A DNA stretch of 64,000 nucleotides from Burkholderia sp. BCC1644 (GCF_902833225.1 NZ_CADFEI010000022.1:62001-126000); one strand, 5' to 3'; positions 16,518 to 25,757 are shown, counted from the stretch's first letter. Notes: generated by a model from the sequence alone, not told the origin. Numbers and translations are program-made.

Positions 16518-17135
16518 GCTTGCAGGCGCGGGATGCGCCACTCCAACGGTTACTGCAACGGGTCGCACGGGGGCGATGCCGGGGTGTTGCGGGTTTTACA
16601 GGGGCGGGCGTGCCGTTTTGCGGCACCGTGTCGACCGGGGCGACGGAGGAGATGGCCGGTCGCGGGCGATAAAAAGGGACGATTGGATAGTCCGCGTCCG
16701 CTTTCCATGTCGAGGTGACCGGCATCCTACCAGTTCGGCGCAACGGGCACAGTCAAGAATTGTGGGGCTGCGGGCGGCTGCATCAGGCTGCGCCGGATAA
16801 CCGTGGCATTGATGGGGCGGGATCGCTTCATCGAAACGAAGCCCCGTCTGAGGGAGCGCAGCGCGCACAGCCGTCGAATGAGGTGCGGGCCTCGGGCCGG
16901 TGGCGGTTGTTCATGCGTCTGGCTCGTCGAAACCATGGCGACAGTCGAATGGCGGATGAAACCCCGGGTGCAAGCGTGTCAGGCGTGTCGTTTTGTCGAT
17001 CCGGCGACAGTACACGCTCCGATTACAATCTTCCGGCACGCCGGTCACGAACCATGGGTCCGAGTGCTTTGCCAGGAAGGCGCTGGCGGTGCCTCGTTGC
17101 TTGACCTCATTCAATCCCGCGAGAATCCGTTCGAT
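16518..17135. other. Lower-GC intergenic stretch; -10-like TACAAT at 17024-17029
   Basis: About 620 bp without a gene that I can support; the open frames here lack ribosome sites and family features. Base composition is lower in GC than in the neighbours. TACAAT at 17024-17029 is a possible -10 box for the secreted protein gene starting at 17136; no clear -35 box was found. Confidence 0.35.
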
Positions 17136-17747
17136 ATGAAACTGGGCCACTTGATTGTTTCCGTTCTGCTTTTGTGTGGTTTGCCACGTGCCTTCGCCCA
17201 GGCATGCCCGATGCCGGAAGACGTGTTAGGTCGATCGTTTGACGAAGCGAAGCACACCATGTCGAAGGCTGTCGGCGAGAATTGGTCACCGAACGACGTC
17301 GGATGCCCTGACGGCTATTTGAATTTGATGTCGGATTGGCAGCGCGGACACTGCGAAATTCCGGGGAACGAATCTCATGCACGGATCATGATTTCGGGAT
17401 TCGAGGGATCTGACACGGTCGTCGGAATTTTCTATGTTTTGACTTCCAGGATGTCCGTGCCGGACGTAAGGCGACTATTTGCGCCCGGTGCGTTAAAACC
17501 GGTTGCTGACTACCCGATGCCACTGAGGGCGGTGGTTCCTGCCCCGTCGGGAGATTCCCTGTTTGTGTCAAACGACGGGCGACGCCTGCTGCGCGTTGGT
17601 CCGGAGCATGGAAATCCTGACGGACAAATTGTTCAGCTATTCGACCTGCATGCTGTCAAGAGGGAAATCGCGCCTCTGCAGGCCTGTGCCCGGTTGACCC
17701 GCACGCTACGGGACGACGGTATACGACCTACGACTGAAAAATATTGA
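17136..17747 (+). CDS. Secreted hypothetical protein with N-terminal signal peptide
   Basis: 203 residues. The N-terminus MKLGHLIVSVLLLCGLPRAFAQA is a clean Sec signal with a predicted cleavage after AFA. The mature part has four or five cysteines, compatible with periplasmic disulfides, and no family that I recognise. Codon use is clearly less GC-biased than in the flanking genes. Its neighbour is the Sel1-repeat lipoprotein at 17937. Sel1/lipoprotein plus small secreted protein pairs are common near type VI secretion effectors in Burkholderia, but no vgrG or effector is present here, so an immunity role is only a guess. Confidence 0.6.
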   Translation: MKLGHLIVSVLLLCGLPRAFAQACPMPEDVLGRSFDEAKHTMSKAVGENWSPNDVGCPDGYLNLMSDWQRGHCEIPGNESHARIMISGFEGSDTVVGIFYVLTSRMSVPDVRRLFAPGALKPVADYPMPLRAVVPAPSGDSLFVSNDGRRLLRVGPEHGNPDGQIVQLFDLHAVKREIAPLQACARLTRTLRDDGIRPTTEKY

Positions 17748-17751
17748 GCGC

Positions 17752-17940
17752 GCTGGCAGCGACGGCAATCCCCTGGTCATCAAGGAAACCTTCATGAAGT
17801 GGCAAAAACTCATGGAATCGAATGTCAGTCAAAGGAAGCGTGGTCTGGAGCCGGTGGGCTTCCTGATGGCATTTCAAGACGATCGCACGTCCAGCGTCCG
17901 GCTAGCCTGGCGCGCTTTCAGATTATGCGAGTTCCGATGA
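17752..17940 (+). pseudogene. Possible remnant of an effector-like coding sequence
   Basis: Between the two islet genes a 62-codon frame without its own start reads through SDGNPLVIKETFMKWQKLMES before a stop that overlaps the next ATG. The first 25 or so residues look like genuine protein (amphipathic, no arginine excess); the rest looks random. This fits the leftover 3' end of a gene deleted between 17136 and 17937. I could not assign a family; it might instead be chance. Confidence 0.3.
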
Positions 17941-18986
17941 GTACTACAACGTCTGAACGCTTGCGCCTGTCGGGCGTGTTTTCCCTCTTCCTGTTCCTTG
18001 CTTGTACTGCTTGCTCGATGAACGATTCCCTTCCGCGAAATATGTCGCTCGACGCGTTCAATCCGCATCGCGAGACGTTTGATTGCGTGCAAGAAGCCGC
18101 CGTAGTTCCGGCCGTTGATTCAGACGCGGACCGCTGGAATCGGCAGGCGATGACGATGACGAGCGCGTTGTTGTGGCCGAACCAGCGCGACTATGCTGGT
18201 GCCGTCGCATTGTGGGGCAAGGCTGCCGAGCGCAAGCACTGGAAGGCGATGCTGAGCCTCGCAAATGCCTACGCTCAAGGGCTGGGTGTCGATCGCAATA
18301 CCGAGCGCGCGGTGCAGATCACCGAGCAGGCAATGAAGCTGGGCATACCGGCGGCCTACGATCTGATGGGTACTTACTACATGAACGGAGTCGGGGTAAA
18401 GCAGGATGCGAGCCGTGCGTATGCGTTCTGGCAACTTGCTGCGGACAAGGGCAGCCCGAGTGCCATGGCTTACTTGGGTAGTAAGCTCGATGCGGTTTAC
18501 GATGATCCGAAATCCGGTTTTTGGGGCAATCGGAAGGTTGCGCTCAAAATGCTCGAGTGTGGATTCGCCCAAGGTAGCGGAGATGCCGCATACGCGCTAG
18601 GAACAACGCTCGTTGGTTCCGACCGATCGCTCGGCGAAGACAATGTGCAGGCTCTCAAGATCTTGCATGAAGGCGTGAAATACGGAAGCGCCAAGAGTGC
18701 GGCCTATTTGTTCGGTGCGTTCGACGACGGTGATCCCGTGGTCGGCAACGTGAAGGATCGTGCCCGGGCCGAGCGTTACAGTGTGCTTGCCGATCGCCTC
18801 GAGCGCGACCCCGACCTGCGTTTGCCGAACCTGGACAAGGTTGTGCCGCTGCCGCCTGCCAGATTGCCCAAGTGGGACCGCAACAAGGCGACGTTGATCG
18901 ACGCGGCGAAGGCCGTGGCGTCCGCGCCGGTGTCGCCGACCAAACTCTCGGTGCACCCCGTGTCGCTGCGTACCGGCCGCGCGTAG
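17937..18986 (+). CDS. Sel1-repeat lipoprotein-like protein (possible DUF6396 C-terminus)
   Basis: 349 residues from the ATG at 17937 (an in-frame ATG at 17925 is the alternative). A signal-like hydrophobic stretch (VFSLFLFLACTACS) contains cysteines that could be lipidated. Three or four Sel1/TPR-like repeats follow, roughly residues 75-270 (AVALWGKAAERKHWKAMLSLANAYAQG, then AYDLMGTYYMNGVGV, then AFWQLAADKGSPSAMAYLGS). The tail LDKVVPLPPARLPKWDRNKATLIDAAKAV resembles the C-terminal DUF6396 region found in Burkholderia Sel1 proteins. Such proteins are often immunity factors or envelope adaptors. Composition is intermediate between islet and core. Confidence 0.72.
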   Translation: MSTTTSERLRLSGVFSLFLFLACTACSMNDSLPRNMSLDAFNPHRETFDCVQEAAVVPAVDSDADRWNRQAMTMTSALLWPNQRDYAGAVALWGKAAERKHWKAMLSLANAYAQGLGVDRNTERAVQITEQAMKLGIPAAYDLMGTYYMNGVGVKQDASRAYAFWQLAADKGSPSAMAYLGSKLDAVYDDPKSGFWGNRKVALKMLECGFAQGSGDAAYALGTTLVGSDRSLGEDNVQALKILHEGVKYGSAKSAAYLFGAFDDGDPVVGNVKDRARAERYSVLADRLERDPDLRLPNLDKVVPLPPARLPKWDRNKATLIDAAKAVASAPVSPTKLSVHPVSLRTGRA

Positions 18987-19209
18987 GTGCCCGAATCCGA
19001 ATGACGCCCGAAACGGGCGAAACGTCACCGCCAGATCGCGTGATGTGCGCGCCGGACGGGTGAGCCACTCACCCGCCCCAGCTTTTTGCTCGTCAACACC
19101 AACAAAAATCATCATTTCGCCGTAAGCGGCCTGTCCGCAGAATGTCTCCATTCCAACTCACGCGACAGCACGAGCGTCGCACTGAGCCGCACTTCCGAAG
19201 GAGACAGCC

Positions 19210-20532
19210 GTGGCAGTCGAAACAACCTCAATCGATACGCTCGTCGTCGGCGCCGGGCAGGCCGGCGTGGCCATGAGCGAGCACCTGGGCAAGCTGGGCG
19301 TGCCCCATCTGGTACTGGAGCGCAGCCGCATCGCCGAACGCTGGCGCACCGGGCGCTGGGATTCGCTGGTCGCGAACGGCCCCGCGTGGCACGACCGCTT
19401 CCCGGGGCTCGAATTCGACGGTCTCGATCCCGATGCGTTCGCGTCGAAAGACCAGGTCGCCGACTACTTCGAAGCGTACGCGCGCAAGTTCAACGCGCCG
19501 ATCCGCACGGGCGTCGAAGTGAAGAGCGTCGTGCGCAACGCGGGCAAGCCGGGCTTCGTCGTCGAGACCTCCGACGGCACGATCGAGGCGAATCGCGTGG
19601 TCGTCGCGACGGGGCCGTTCCAGCGCCCGGTCATTCCGCCGATCGCGCCGGACGACGCGCGCCTCATGCAGATCCATTCCGCCGACTATCGCAACCCGGG
19701 CCAGCTTCCGGAAGGCGCGGTGCTGGTGGTCGGCGCCGGTTCGTCAGGCGTGCAGATCGCCGACGAACTGCAGCGCGCGGGCCGGCAGGTGTACCTGTCG
19801 GTCGGGCCGCACGATCGCCCGCCGCGCGCGTATCGCGGCCGCGACTTCTGCTGGTGGCTCGGCGTGCTCGGCGAATGGGACAAGGAAATCGCGACGCCCG
19901 GCCGCGAACACGTGACGATCGCGGTGAGCGGCGCGCGCGGCGGTCACACGGTCGATTTCCGCGCGCTCGCGAACCAGGGCGTGACGCTCGTCGGACTGAC
20001 GAAGTCGTTCGACGGCGGCGTGGCGGTGTTCGAACGCGATCTCGCGGTCAATCTCGCCCGCGGCGACGAAAACTACCTGTCGCTGCTCGACGCGGCCGAC
20101 GCCTACGCGGCACGCAACGGCCTCGACCTGCCGGAAGAGCCGGAAGCACGCCGCATCCTGCCGAACCCCGAATGCGTCGCGCATCCGATCCTCGCGCTGG
20201 ACCTCGCCGGTGCGGGCGTCACGTCGATCGTCTGGGCGACCGGCTACGCGGTCGACTACGGCTGGCTCAACGTCGATGCGTTCGCGCCGAACGGCAAGCC
20301 GCAGCACCAGCGCGGCGTGTCGAAGGAGCCCGGCATCTATTTCCTCGGCCTGCCGTGGCTGTCGCGGCGCGGCTCCAGCTTCATCTGGGGCGTGTGGCAC
20401 GACGCGAAGCACATCGCCGATCACATCGTCACGCAGCGCAAGTACCTCGCGTACCACGACGCGTCGCAACAACGCACGGCCGCATCGCAGGCACCGGCCG
20501 ACGCGCGCCCGCTCGCCGAAGCGACGAGCTGA
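19210..20532 (+). CDS. Flavin-containing monooxygenase-like NAD(P)/FAD oxidoreductase
   Basis: 440 residues from a GTG at 19210 with an AAGGAGA site. Two Rossmann motifs are present: GAGQAG at residues 14-19 (FAD) and VVGAGSSGVQIA near residue 175 (NADPH). The ATG-like motif VVWATGYAVDYGWL near residue 340 is typical of FMO-like and CzcO-like flavoproteins, which oxygenate N, S or ketone substrates. It begins a rightward unit with RidA, DUF1028 and an ArgE-like deacetylase, so it probably starts the breakdown of a nitrogen compound. Substrate not identifiable. Confidence 0.83.
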   Translation: MAVETTSIDTLVVGAGQAGVAMSEHLGKLGVPHLVLERSRIAERWRTGRWDSLVANGPAWHDRFPGLEFDGLDPDAFASKDQVADYFEAYARKFNAPIRTGVEVKSVVRNAGKPGFVVETSDGTIEANRVVVATGPFQRPVIPPIAPDDARLMQIHSADYRNPGQLPEGAVLVVGAGSSGVQIADELQRAGRQVYLSVGPHDRPPRAYRGRDFCWWLGVLGEWDKEIATPGREHVTIAVSGARGGHTVDFRALANQGVTLVGLTKSFDGGVAVFERDLAVNLARGDENYLSLLDAADAYAARNGLDLPEEPEARRILPNPECVAHPILALDLAGAGVTSIVWATGYAVDYGWLNVDAFAPNGKPQHQRGVSKEPGIYFLGLPWLSRRGSSFIWGVWHDAKHIADHIVTQRKYLAYHDASQQRTAASQAPADARPLAEATS

Positions 20533-20616
20533 CCACCTGACGAACAGACATGAACCCGCCGCGCCGCGAATGCTTCCGGTGCGGCGGGCGAACACACCGA
20601 CACTCGAAGGATCTCG

Positions 20617-21054
20617 ATGAGCCAGCCTACCCATACGCGTATCCGCATGTTCAACACCAAGGATACCTACCCGAACCAGACGCTCGACAACGACCTGTGC
20701 CAGGCCGTGCGGGCCGGCAACACCGTCTACGTGCGCGGCCAGGTCGGCACCGATTTCGACGGCAACCTGATCGGCCTCGGCGATCCGCGCGCACAGGCCG
20801 AGCAGGCAATGAAGAACGTCAAGCAACTGCTCGAGGAAGCCGGCAGCGACATCACGCACATCGTGAAGACGACGACCTACCTGATCGATCCGCGTTATCG
20901 CGAGCCGGTCTACCAGGAAGTCGGCAAGTGGCTGAAGGGCGTGTATCCGATCTCGACGGGGCTCGTCGTGTCGGCGCTCGGTCAGCCGCAGTGGCTGATG
21001 GAGATCGACGTGATCGCGGTGGTCCCGGACAACTGGCAGCCGAACCGCGCATAG
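20617..21054 (+). CDS. RidA family protein (enamine/imine deaminase-like)
   Basis: 145 residues with an AAGGA site before the ATG. RidA features: YVRGQVGTDFDGNLIG, QAEQAMKNVKQLLEEAG and IVKTTTYLIDPRY; the trimeric proteins hydrolyse reactive enamines and imines to keto compounds. The catalytic-arginine position of RidA proper is not matched confidently, so this may be a pathway-specific Rid subfamily member. It lies 84 bp after the monooxygenase and 8 bp before the DUF1028 gene, consistent with hydrolysis of an oxidised amine product. Confidence 0.87.
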   Translation: MSQPTHTRIRMFNTKDTYPNQTLDNDLCQAVRAGNTVYVRGQVGTDFDGNLIGLGDPRAQAEQAMKNVKQLLEEAGSDITHIVKTTTYLIDPRYREPVYQEVGKWLKGVYPISTGLVVSALGQPQWLMEIDVIAVVPDNWQPNRA

Positions 21055-21062
21055 GAGGCGAC

Positions 21063-21740
21063 ATGACTTTCTCCATCGTCGGGCGTTGCCCGGAGACGGG
21101 CCAGCTCGGGATCGCGATCAGCTCGTCGAGCATCGCCGTCGGCGCGCGCTGCCCGTGGGTGCGCGCGGGCGTCGGTGCGGTCGCGACGCAGAACATCACG
21201 CTGCCGGCCCTCGGTCCGCAGATCCTCGACCTGATCGAGCACGATCAGCTCGCGCCCGCCGCGGCGCTCGACCGCGCGCTCAGCGCGAACGGCTGGAGCC
21301 AGTATCGTCAGGTCACGGTGATCGACGGGCAGGGGCACACGGCGTGCTTCACCGGCAAGGAGGCGCTCGGCACGCATCACGCGGTGCAGGGCGAGCAGTG
21401 CGCGGCGGCCGGCAACTTGCTGGCCGCGCCTGCCGTGATCGACGCGATGGTGCGGGCCTTCGAACAGGCGCCCGGCCTGCTCGCCGATCGCCTGCTGGCC
21501 GCGATGCACGCGGCGATGGCGGCCGGCGGCGAAGCCGGGCCGGTGCATTCGGCCGCGCTGAAGGTGGCCGGCGACGTGACCTGGCCGATCGTCGACCTGC
21601 GCGTCGACTGGGCCGATACCGATCCGATCGGGCAGCTCGAGACGCTCTGGCGTGCGTATCGGCCGCAGATGCAGGACTACCAGACGCGCGCGCTGAACCC
21701 GACCGCCGCGCCGAGCTACGGAGTGCCGGGCGATGAGTGA
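21063..21740 (+). CDS. DUF1028 family protein (Ntn-hydrolase-like)
   Basis: 225 residues. MTFSIVGRCPETGQLGIAISSSSIAVGARCPWVRAG and the following GAVATQNITLP are the family signature; the fold resembles Ntn hydrolases, and the Thr/Ser near the start could be catalytic after removal of Met. Function unproven; it occurs repeatedly with RidA and amidohydrolase-type genes. A perfect AGGAGG site precedes the ATG. The stop overlaps the argE-like start by 8 bp (21733-21740), showing coupling. Confidence 0.88.
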   Translation: MTFSIVGRCPETGQLGIAISSSSIAVGARCPWVRAGVGAVATQNITLPALGPQILDLIEHDQLAPAAALDRALSANGWSQYRQVTVIDGQGHTACFTGKEALGTHHAVQGEQCAAAGNLLAAPAVIDAMVRAFEQAPGLLADRLLAAMHAAMAAGGEAGPVHSAALKVAGDVTWPIVDLRVDWADTDPIGQLETLWRAYRPQMQDYQTRALNPTAAPSYGVPGDE

Positions 21741-22896
21741 TACGTCGAGCCGTGCGCTGCTCGAACGGCTGATCGGTTTCGCGACGGTCAGCCGCGAGTC
21801 GAACCTCGAGATGATCGGCTTCATCCGCGACTATCTCGCGGGCTTCGGCGTGGAAAGCGAGCTGTTCTACAACGCGGAACGCACGAAGGCGAGCCTGTAC
21901 GCGACGATCGGGCCGCGCGATCGCGGCGGCATCGCGCTGTCGGGCCATACCGACGTGGTGCCGGTGGACGGGCAGGCGTGGACGGTCGAGCCGTTCCGGC
22001 TGACCGAGCGCGACGGCCGCCTGTACGGCCGGGGCACGGCCGACATGAAGGGCTTCATCGCGTCGGCGCTCGCGGTGGTTCCGGCGTTCGTTGCGCGGCC
22101 GCTGAGCATACCCGTGCATCTTGCTTTCTCGTACGACGAGGAAGTCGGCTGCCTCGGCGTGCGGCCGATGCTCGAAGCACTGGCCGCGCGCGAGCACCGG
22201 CCGCGCCTGTGCCTGATCGGCGAGCCGACCGAGCTGAAACCGGTGCTCGGACACAAGGGCAAGCTCGCGATGCGCTGCCATGTGAAGGGCGCGGCATGCC
22301 ACTCGGCGTATGCGCCGTCGGGCGTCAACGCGATCGACTATGCGGCGAAGCTGATCGGCCGGCTCGGCGAGATCGGTGCGGCGCTCGCGCGGCCCGAGCG
22401 GCACGACAGCCGTTTCGATCCGCCGTTCTCGACCGTGCAGACGGGATTGATCAAGGGCGGCCGCGCGCTGAACATCGTGCCGGCCGAATGCGAGTTCGAT
22501 TTCGAGGTGCGCGCGCTGCCGGATTTCGACGCGCACGACGTGCCGAGAAAGCTGCAGGACTATGCGGAATCCGAACTGTTGCCGAAGATGCGCGCGGTGC
22601 AGCCCGATACCGACATTCAATTGCAGCCGCTGGGCGCGTATCCGGGGCTGGCCACCGCACCGGACAGCGAAGCCGCGCGCCTGCTCGCGATGCTGAGCGG
22701 TTCCGATGCGTTCGGCACGGTCGCATTCGGCACCGAGGGCGGGCTGTTCGGTCAGGCCGGGATTCCGACCGCGGTGTGCGGGCCCGGCAGCATGGATCAG
22801 GGGCACAAGCCCGACGAGTTCGTCACGCTCGAACAGCTGCATGGATGCGACGCGATGCTGGGTCGCCTGGCCGCGCATCTTTCATCGGCGGCCTGA
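21733..22896 (+). CDS. argE: ArgE-like M20 metallopeptidase / acetylornithine deacetylase family
   Basis: 387 residues, the length of ArgE. Metal ligands of the M20 family: His-Asp in ALSGHTDVVPVDG near residue 80, Asp in GRGTADMKGF, the Glu-Glu pair in FSYDEEVGCLG and the C-terminal GPGSMDQGHKPDEF. IGEPTELKPVLGHKG is specific for ArgE. In housekeeping ArgE the enzyme frees ornithine from N-acetylornithine. Here the operon context (monooxygenase, RidA, DUF1028, permease) suggests deacylation of another N-acyl compound, which is inference. Confidence 0.85.
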   Translation: MSDTSSRALLERLIGFATVSRESNLEMIGFIRDYLAGFGVESELFYNAERTKASLYATIGPRDRGGIALSGHTDVVPVDGQAWTVEPFRLTERDGRLYGRGTADMKGFIASALAVVPAFVARPLSIPVHLAFSYDEEVGCLGVRPMLEALAAREHRPRLCLIGEPTELKPVLGHKGKLAMRCHVKGAACHSAYAPSGVNAIDYAAKLIGRLGEIGAALARPERHDSRFDPPFSTVQTGLIKGGRALNIVPAECEFDFEVRALPDFDAHDVPRKLQDYAESELLPKMRAVQPDTDIQLQPLGAYPGLATAPDSEAARLLAMLSGSDAFGTVAFGTEGGLFGQAGIPTAVCGPGSMDQGHKPDEFVTLEQLHGCDAMLGRLAAHLSSAA

Positions 22897-22906
22897 ACCT
22901 GCAAGT

Positions 22907-22943
22907 GAAACGCACGCACCGCACCCTGCGGCGCGTGCGTTTC
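22907..22943. terminator. Terminator between argE-like gene and convergent LysR gene
   Basis: An 11-bp perfect stem GAAACGCACGC / GCGTGCGTTTC with a 15-base GC-rich loop, followed by TCCCTTTT on the plus strand. It lies 10 bp after the argE-like stop and 10 bp before the end of the convergent regulator, so it may act in both directions. Confidence 0.8.
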
Positions 22944-22953
22944 TCCCTTTTCA

Positions 22954-23877
22954 CTATCGTGCGGATTCCGCAACGATCTGCGCAAGCCGTTCGCGGCAGA
23001 AATCGACGAACGACTGCGCCTGCTTCGTGAGCTGGCCGCGCTTCAGCCGTGCGCTCACGAGCCCCGACGGGCTCACCGTTTCGCTGAGGCCGATCGTCAC
23101 GACACGCTGACCATCGTACGTGTATTCGGAATGCGGGCGCGTGACGAGTAGCGAGAAACCGAATCCCTGGCCGACCATGCCGCGCACCATCTCGATCGAC
23201 GGCGAGCCGAACACGATGTTCGGCGTGAGCCCGAGTTCGTGAAAGAGGCTGACGAAGTAGGTGCGGCTCGGCTGCACGTCGAGCAGGATCATCGGCTCGA
23301 CGCACAGGTCGCGCAGCGACACGTGCGACTGGCCCGCGAACCGGTGGTTCTCCGGCAGCAGCACGTACGGCTGCTGCGGCGGCATCAGCGGCTCGGTTTC
23401 GATCGTGCCGTCGAGATCGTGGTCGTACATGAGCGCGAGATCGAACGTGCCCGACGTCAGGCCCTGCACGAGCTCCTGCTGGTCGCCGTCGCGCAGCCGG
23501 ATGTTCACGCCCGGGTAGCGCTCGCGAAACCCGGCGATCAGTTGCGGCAGGTAGAGCGGCGCGACCGTCTCGAAGCAGCCGATGTCGATCTGCCCGGTGA
23601 TCACGTCGTTGTCGGCGAGCGCGTTCTGTTCGAACTCGTGCGCGATGCGCAGCAGCTCCTGCGCTTTCCGGTAGAAGCGCGTGCCGCTCGGCGTCAGCGA
23701 CACGCCCTGTGCGTGATGACGGATGAACAGCTTCACGCCGAAGCTTTCCTCCAGCCCCTTGATCGCGCTGGAGATCGACGGTTGCGCGATGAAGAGCTGA
23801 CGCGAGGCCTCGGCAACGCTGCCGGATTCGACCGTCGTGATGAAGTATTTCAGTTGCCGCAAAGTGTAGTGAGCCAC
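22954..23877 (-). CDS. LysR-type transcriptional regulator of the monooxygenase/NCS1 cluster
   Basis: 307 residues from the GTG at 23877, placed 5 bases after an AGAGG site; a GTG at 23883 and longer frames are less likely. The N-terminal winged helix is LRQLKYFITTVESGSVAEASRQLFIAQPSISSAIKGLEE, followed by a periplasmic-binding-type effector domain. It is similar in layout to PcaQ/CbbR-type regulators. It is divergent from the NCS1 permease gene and convergent with the catabolic genes, so it most likely controls both. Palindromes at 23975-23985 and 24009-24032 lie in the divergent gap. Confidence 0.9.
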   Translation of the reverse strand: MAHYTLRQLKYFITTVESGSVAEASRQLFIAQPSISSAIKGLEESFGVKLFIRHHAQGVSLTPSGTRFYRKAQELLRIAHEFEQNALADNDVITGQIDIGCFETVAPLYLPQLIAGFRERYPGVNIRLRDGDQQELVQGLTSGTFDLALMYDHDLDGTIETEPLMPPQQPYVLLPENHRFAGQSHVSLRDLCVEPMILLDVQPSRTYFVSLFHELGLTPNIVFGSPSIEMVRGMVGQGFGFSLLVTRPHSEYTYDGQRVVTIGLSETVSPSGLVSARLKRGQLTKQAQSFVDFCRERLAQIVAESAR

Positions 23878-23974
23878 AAGCACCTCTGATACCCGGCCCC
23901 GGCGTGCCGCCGCGGGCGCATGCGCGTTCCATGTGGAAACAGACCCTGGCACCTTACCTGAAGTCGATCGGCGC

Positions 23975-24032
23975 CGGAATTTCCGCTGCAGAGCTTTTTC
24001 GTATGTCGCGGAAATATTTTTAGTATTTTCCG
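23975..24032. promoter_or_regulatory. Two CGGAAa-type palindromes, candidate LysR operator
   Basis: In the 401-bp gap between the LysR and NCS1 genes, 23975-23985 is a perfect palindrome CGGAATTTCCG, and 24009-24032 is a larger AT-rich near-palindrome with arms CGGAAATA and TATTTTCCG. Shared half-sites CGGAA/TTCCG in a GC-rich genome suggest a regulator-binding pair, with the permease promoter next to the second. The rest of the gap (24033-24278) shows no gene or hairpin that I can support. Confidence 0.45.
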
Positions 24033-24278
24033 GCCGCGATAGTCGTGGCGCACCATCGTCTCCAACCTGGATCACGAAGACCGCGAAGCGGCCGCGCACG
24101 CACCGGCGGGACATGTCATCCGTCCCCGCATGCACGTCGTCCGCTTCGTTCGACACCGCCGCGCGCGCACGCGGCGCGTCGTCGCTCGCGTATCCGGACC
24201 CGATTGCAGGCGCGCACTCCGACGCGCGCCGGCGGAAACGGCAAGCGCGCATCGCCGCGCAGGACAGGAGACATCACC

Positions 24279-25700
24279 ATGACGAACGCGGAACGCAATG
24301 CGTCCCCGATGATAGAGAAGCACACGATCGGCTATGTGCCGCCCGCAGAGCGCCACGGCAAGGTGCGCGACCTGTTCACGCTCTGGTTCGGCGGCAACAT
24401 CGCGCCGCTGCCGATCGTGACCGGCGCGCTGGGCGTGCAGATGTTTCACCTGAACCTGATGTGGGGTATCGTCGCGATCGTCGTCGGCCAGGCCGTCGGC
24501 GGCGTGCTGATGGCGCTGCATTCCGCGCAGGGCCCGCAGATGGGCATCCCGCAGATGATCCAGAGCCGCGCGCAGTTCGGCTCGTGGGGCGCGCTGCTCG
24601 TCACGGTGATCGCGGCCGTGATGTACGTCGGCTTCTTCGCGTCGAACATCGTGCTCGCCGGCAAGTCGGTGCACGGCATCGCATCGTCGGTGCCGGTGCC
24701 CGTCGGCATCGTGATCGGCGCGGTGGGCTCGGGGCTGATCGGGATCGTCGGCTACCGGTTCATCCACATCCTGAACCGCATCGGTACGTGGGTGCTCGGC
24801 ATCGGCATCTTCGTCGGCTTCTGGATGATCCTCACGCACGTGACGACCGACGATTTCCTGACGCGCGGCGGCTTCAACTTCGCGGGCTGGCTCGCGACGG
24901 TGTCGCTGTCGGCGTTGTGGCAGATCGCGTTCGCACCGTACGTGTCGGACTATTCACGCTATCTGCCGGAAAACGTCGGCGTCGCGTCGACGTTCTGGGC
25001 GACCTATCTCGGCTGCACGATCGGCTCGACGCTTGCGTTCATCTTCGGCGCGGTCGCGGTGCTCGCGGTGCCGGCCGGCACCGACACGATGGATGCCGTC
25101 AAGCAGGCGACGGGCCCGCTCGGCCCGTTGATGCTCGTGCTGTTCCTGCTGAGCGTGATCAGCCACAACGCGCTGAATCTGTACGGCGCGGTGCTCGCGG
25201 TGATCACGTCGGTGCAGACCTTCGCGTACAAGTGGATTCCGACCGCGAAGGCGCGTGCGGTGGTGTCGGTCGTGATCTTCGTCGGTTGCTGCTACGCGGC
25301 GATCGGCGCATCGACGAACTTCATCGGCAACCTCGTCGATCTGGTGCTCGCGCTGCTGGTCGTGCTGGTGCCGTGGACGGCGATCAACCTGATCGACTTC
25401 TACGTGATCCACAAGGGCAAGTACGACATCAAGTCGATCTTCATGGTGGACGGCGGGATCTACGGCCGCTTCAATCCGCAGGCGCTGCTCGCGTATGCGA
25501 TCGGCATCCTCGTGCAGATTCCGTTCATGAACACGCCGATGTACGCGGGCCCGATTCCCGCGCATCTGGGCGGCGCGGACCTGTCGTGGCTCGTGGGATT
25601 GCTGCTGACGTCGCCGCTGTACTACTGGCTCGCGTCGCGCGACAGCGCGTATCGGCGCCGGCAGGGCGGCGCCCATCTGCCGCCGACGGCGGCGCGTTAA
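24279..25700 (+). CDS. NCS1-family nucleobase/cation symporter (purine-cytosine permease-like)
   Basis: 473 residues with about twelve membrane helices. The NCS1 signature LFTLWFGGNIAPLPIVTGALG lies in helix 1 and QIAFAPYVSDYSRYLPENV near helix 6. The ATG at 24279 has an AGGAG site. These inner-membrane symporters import cytosine, purines, allantoin, hydantoins or related heterocycles with protons or sodium. Divergent from the LysR gene. Together with the FMO-RidA-DUF1028-ArgE genes it suggests uptake and breakdown of a nitrogen heterocycle or N-acyl amine; the substrate is not shown by the sequence. Confidence 0.9.
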   Translation: MTNAERNASPMIEKHTIGYVPPAERHGKVRDLFTLWFGGNIAPLPIVTGALGVQMFHLNLMWGIVAIVVGQAVGGVLMALHSAQGPQMGIPQMIQSRAQFGSWGALLVTVIAAVMYVGFFASNIVLAGKSVHGIASSVPVPVGIVIGAVGSGLIGIVGYRFIHILNRIGTWVLGIGIFVGFWMILTHVTTDDFLTRGGFNFAGWLATVSLSALWQIAFAPYVSDYSRYLPENVGVASTFWATYLGCTIGSTLAFIFGAVAVLAVPAGTDTMDAVKQATGPLGPLMLVLFLLSVISHNALNLYGAVLAVITSVQTFAYKWIPTAKARAVVSVVIFVGCCYAAIGASTNFIGNLVDLVLALLVVLVPWTAINLIDFYVIHKGKYDIKSIFMVDGGIYGRFNPQALLAYAIGILVQIPFMNTPMYAGPIPAHLGGADLSWLVGLLLTSPLYYWLASRDSAYRRRQGGAHLPPTAAR

Positions 25701-25757
25701 AGGAAGGGAAGGGCCGCCGCGTTGGTTGTGGCGTGGCGGCGGCCGAGGGAAGGCGTC

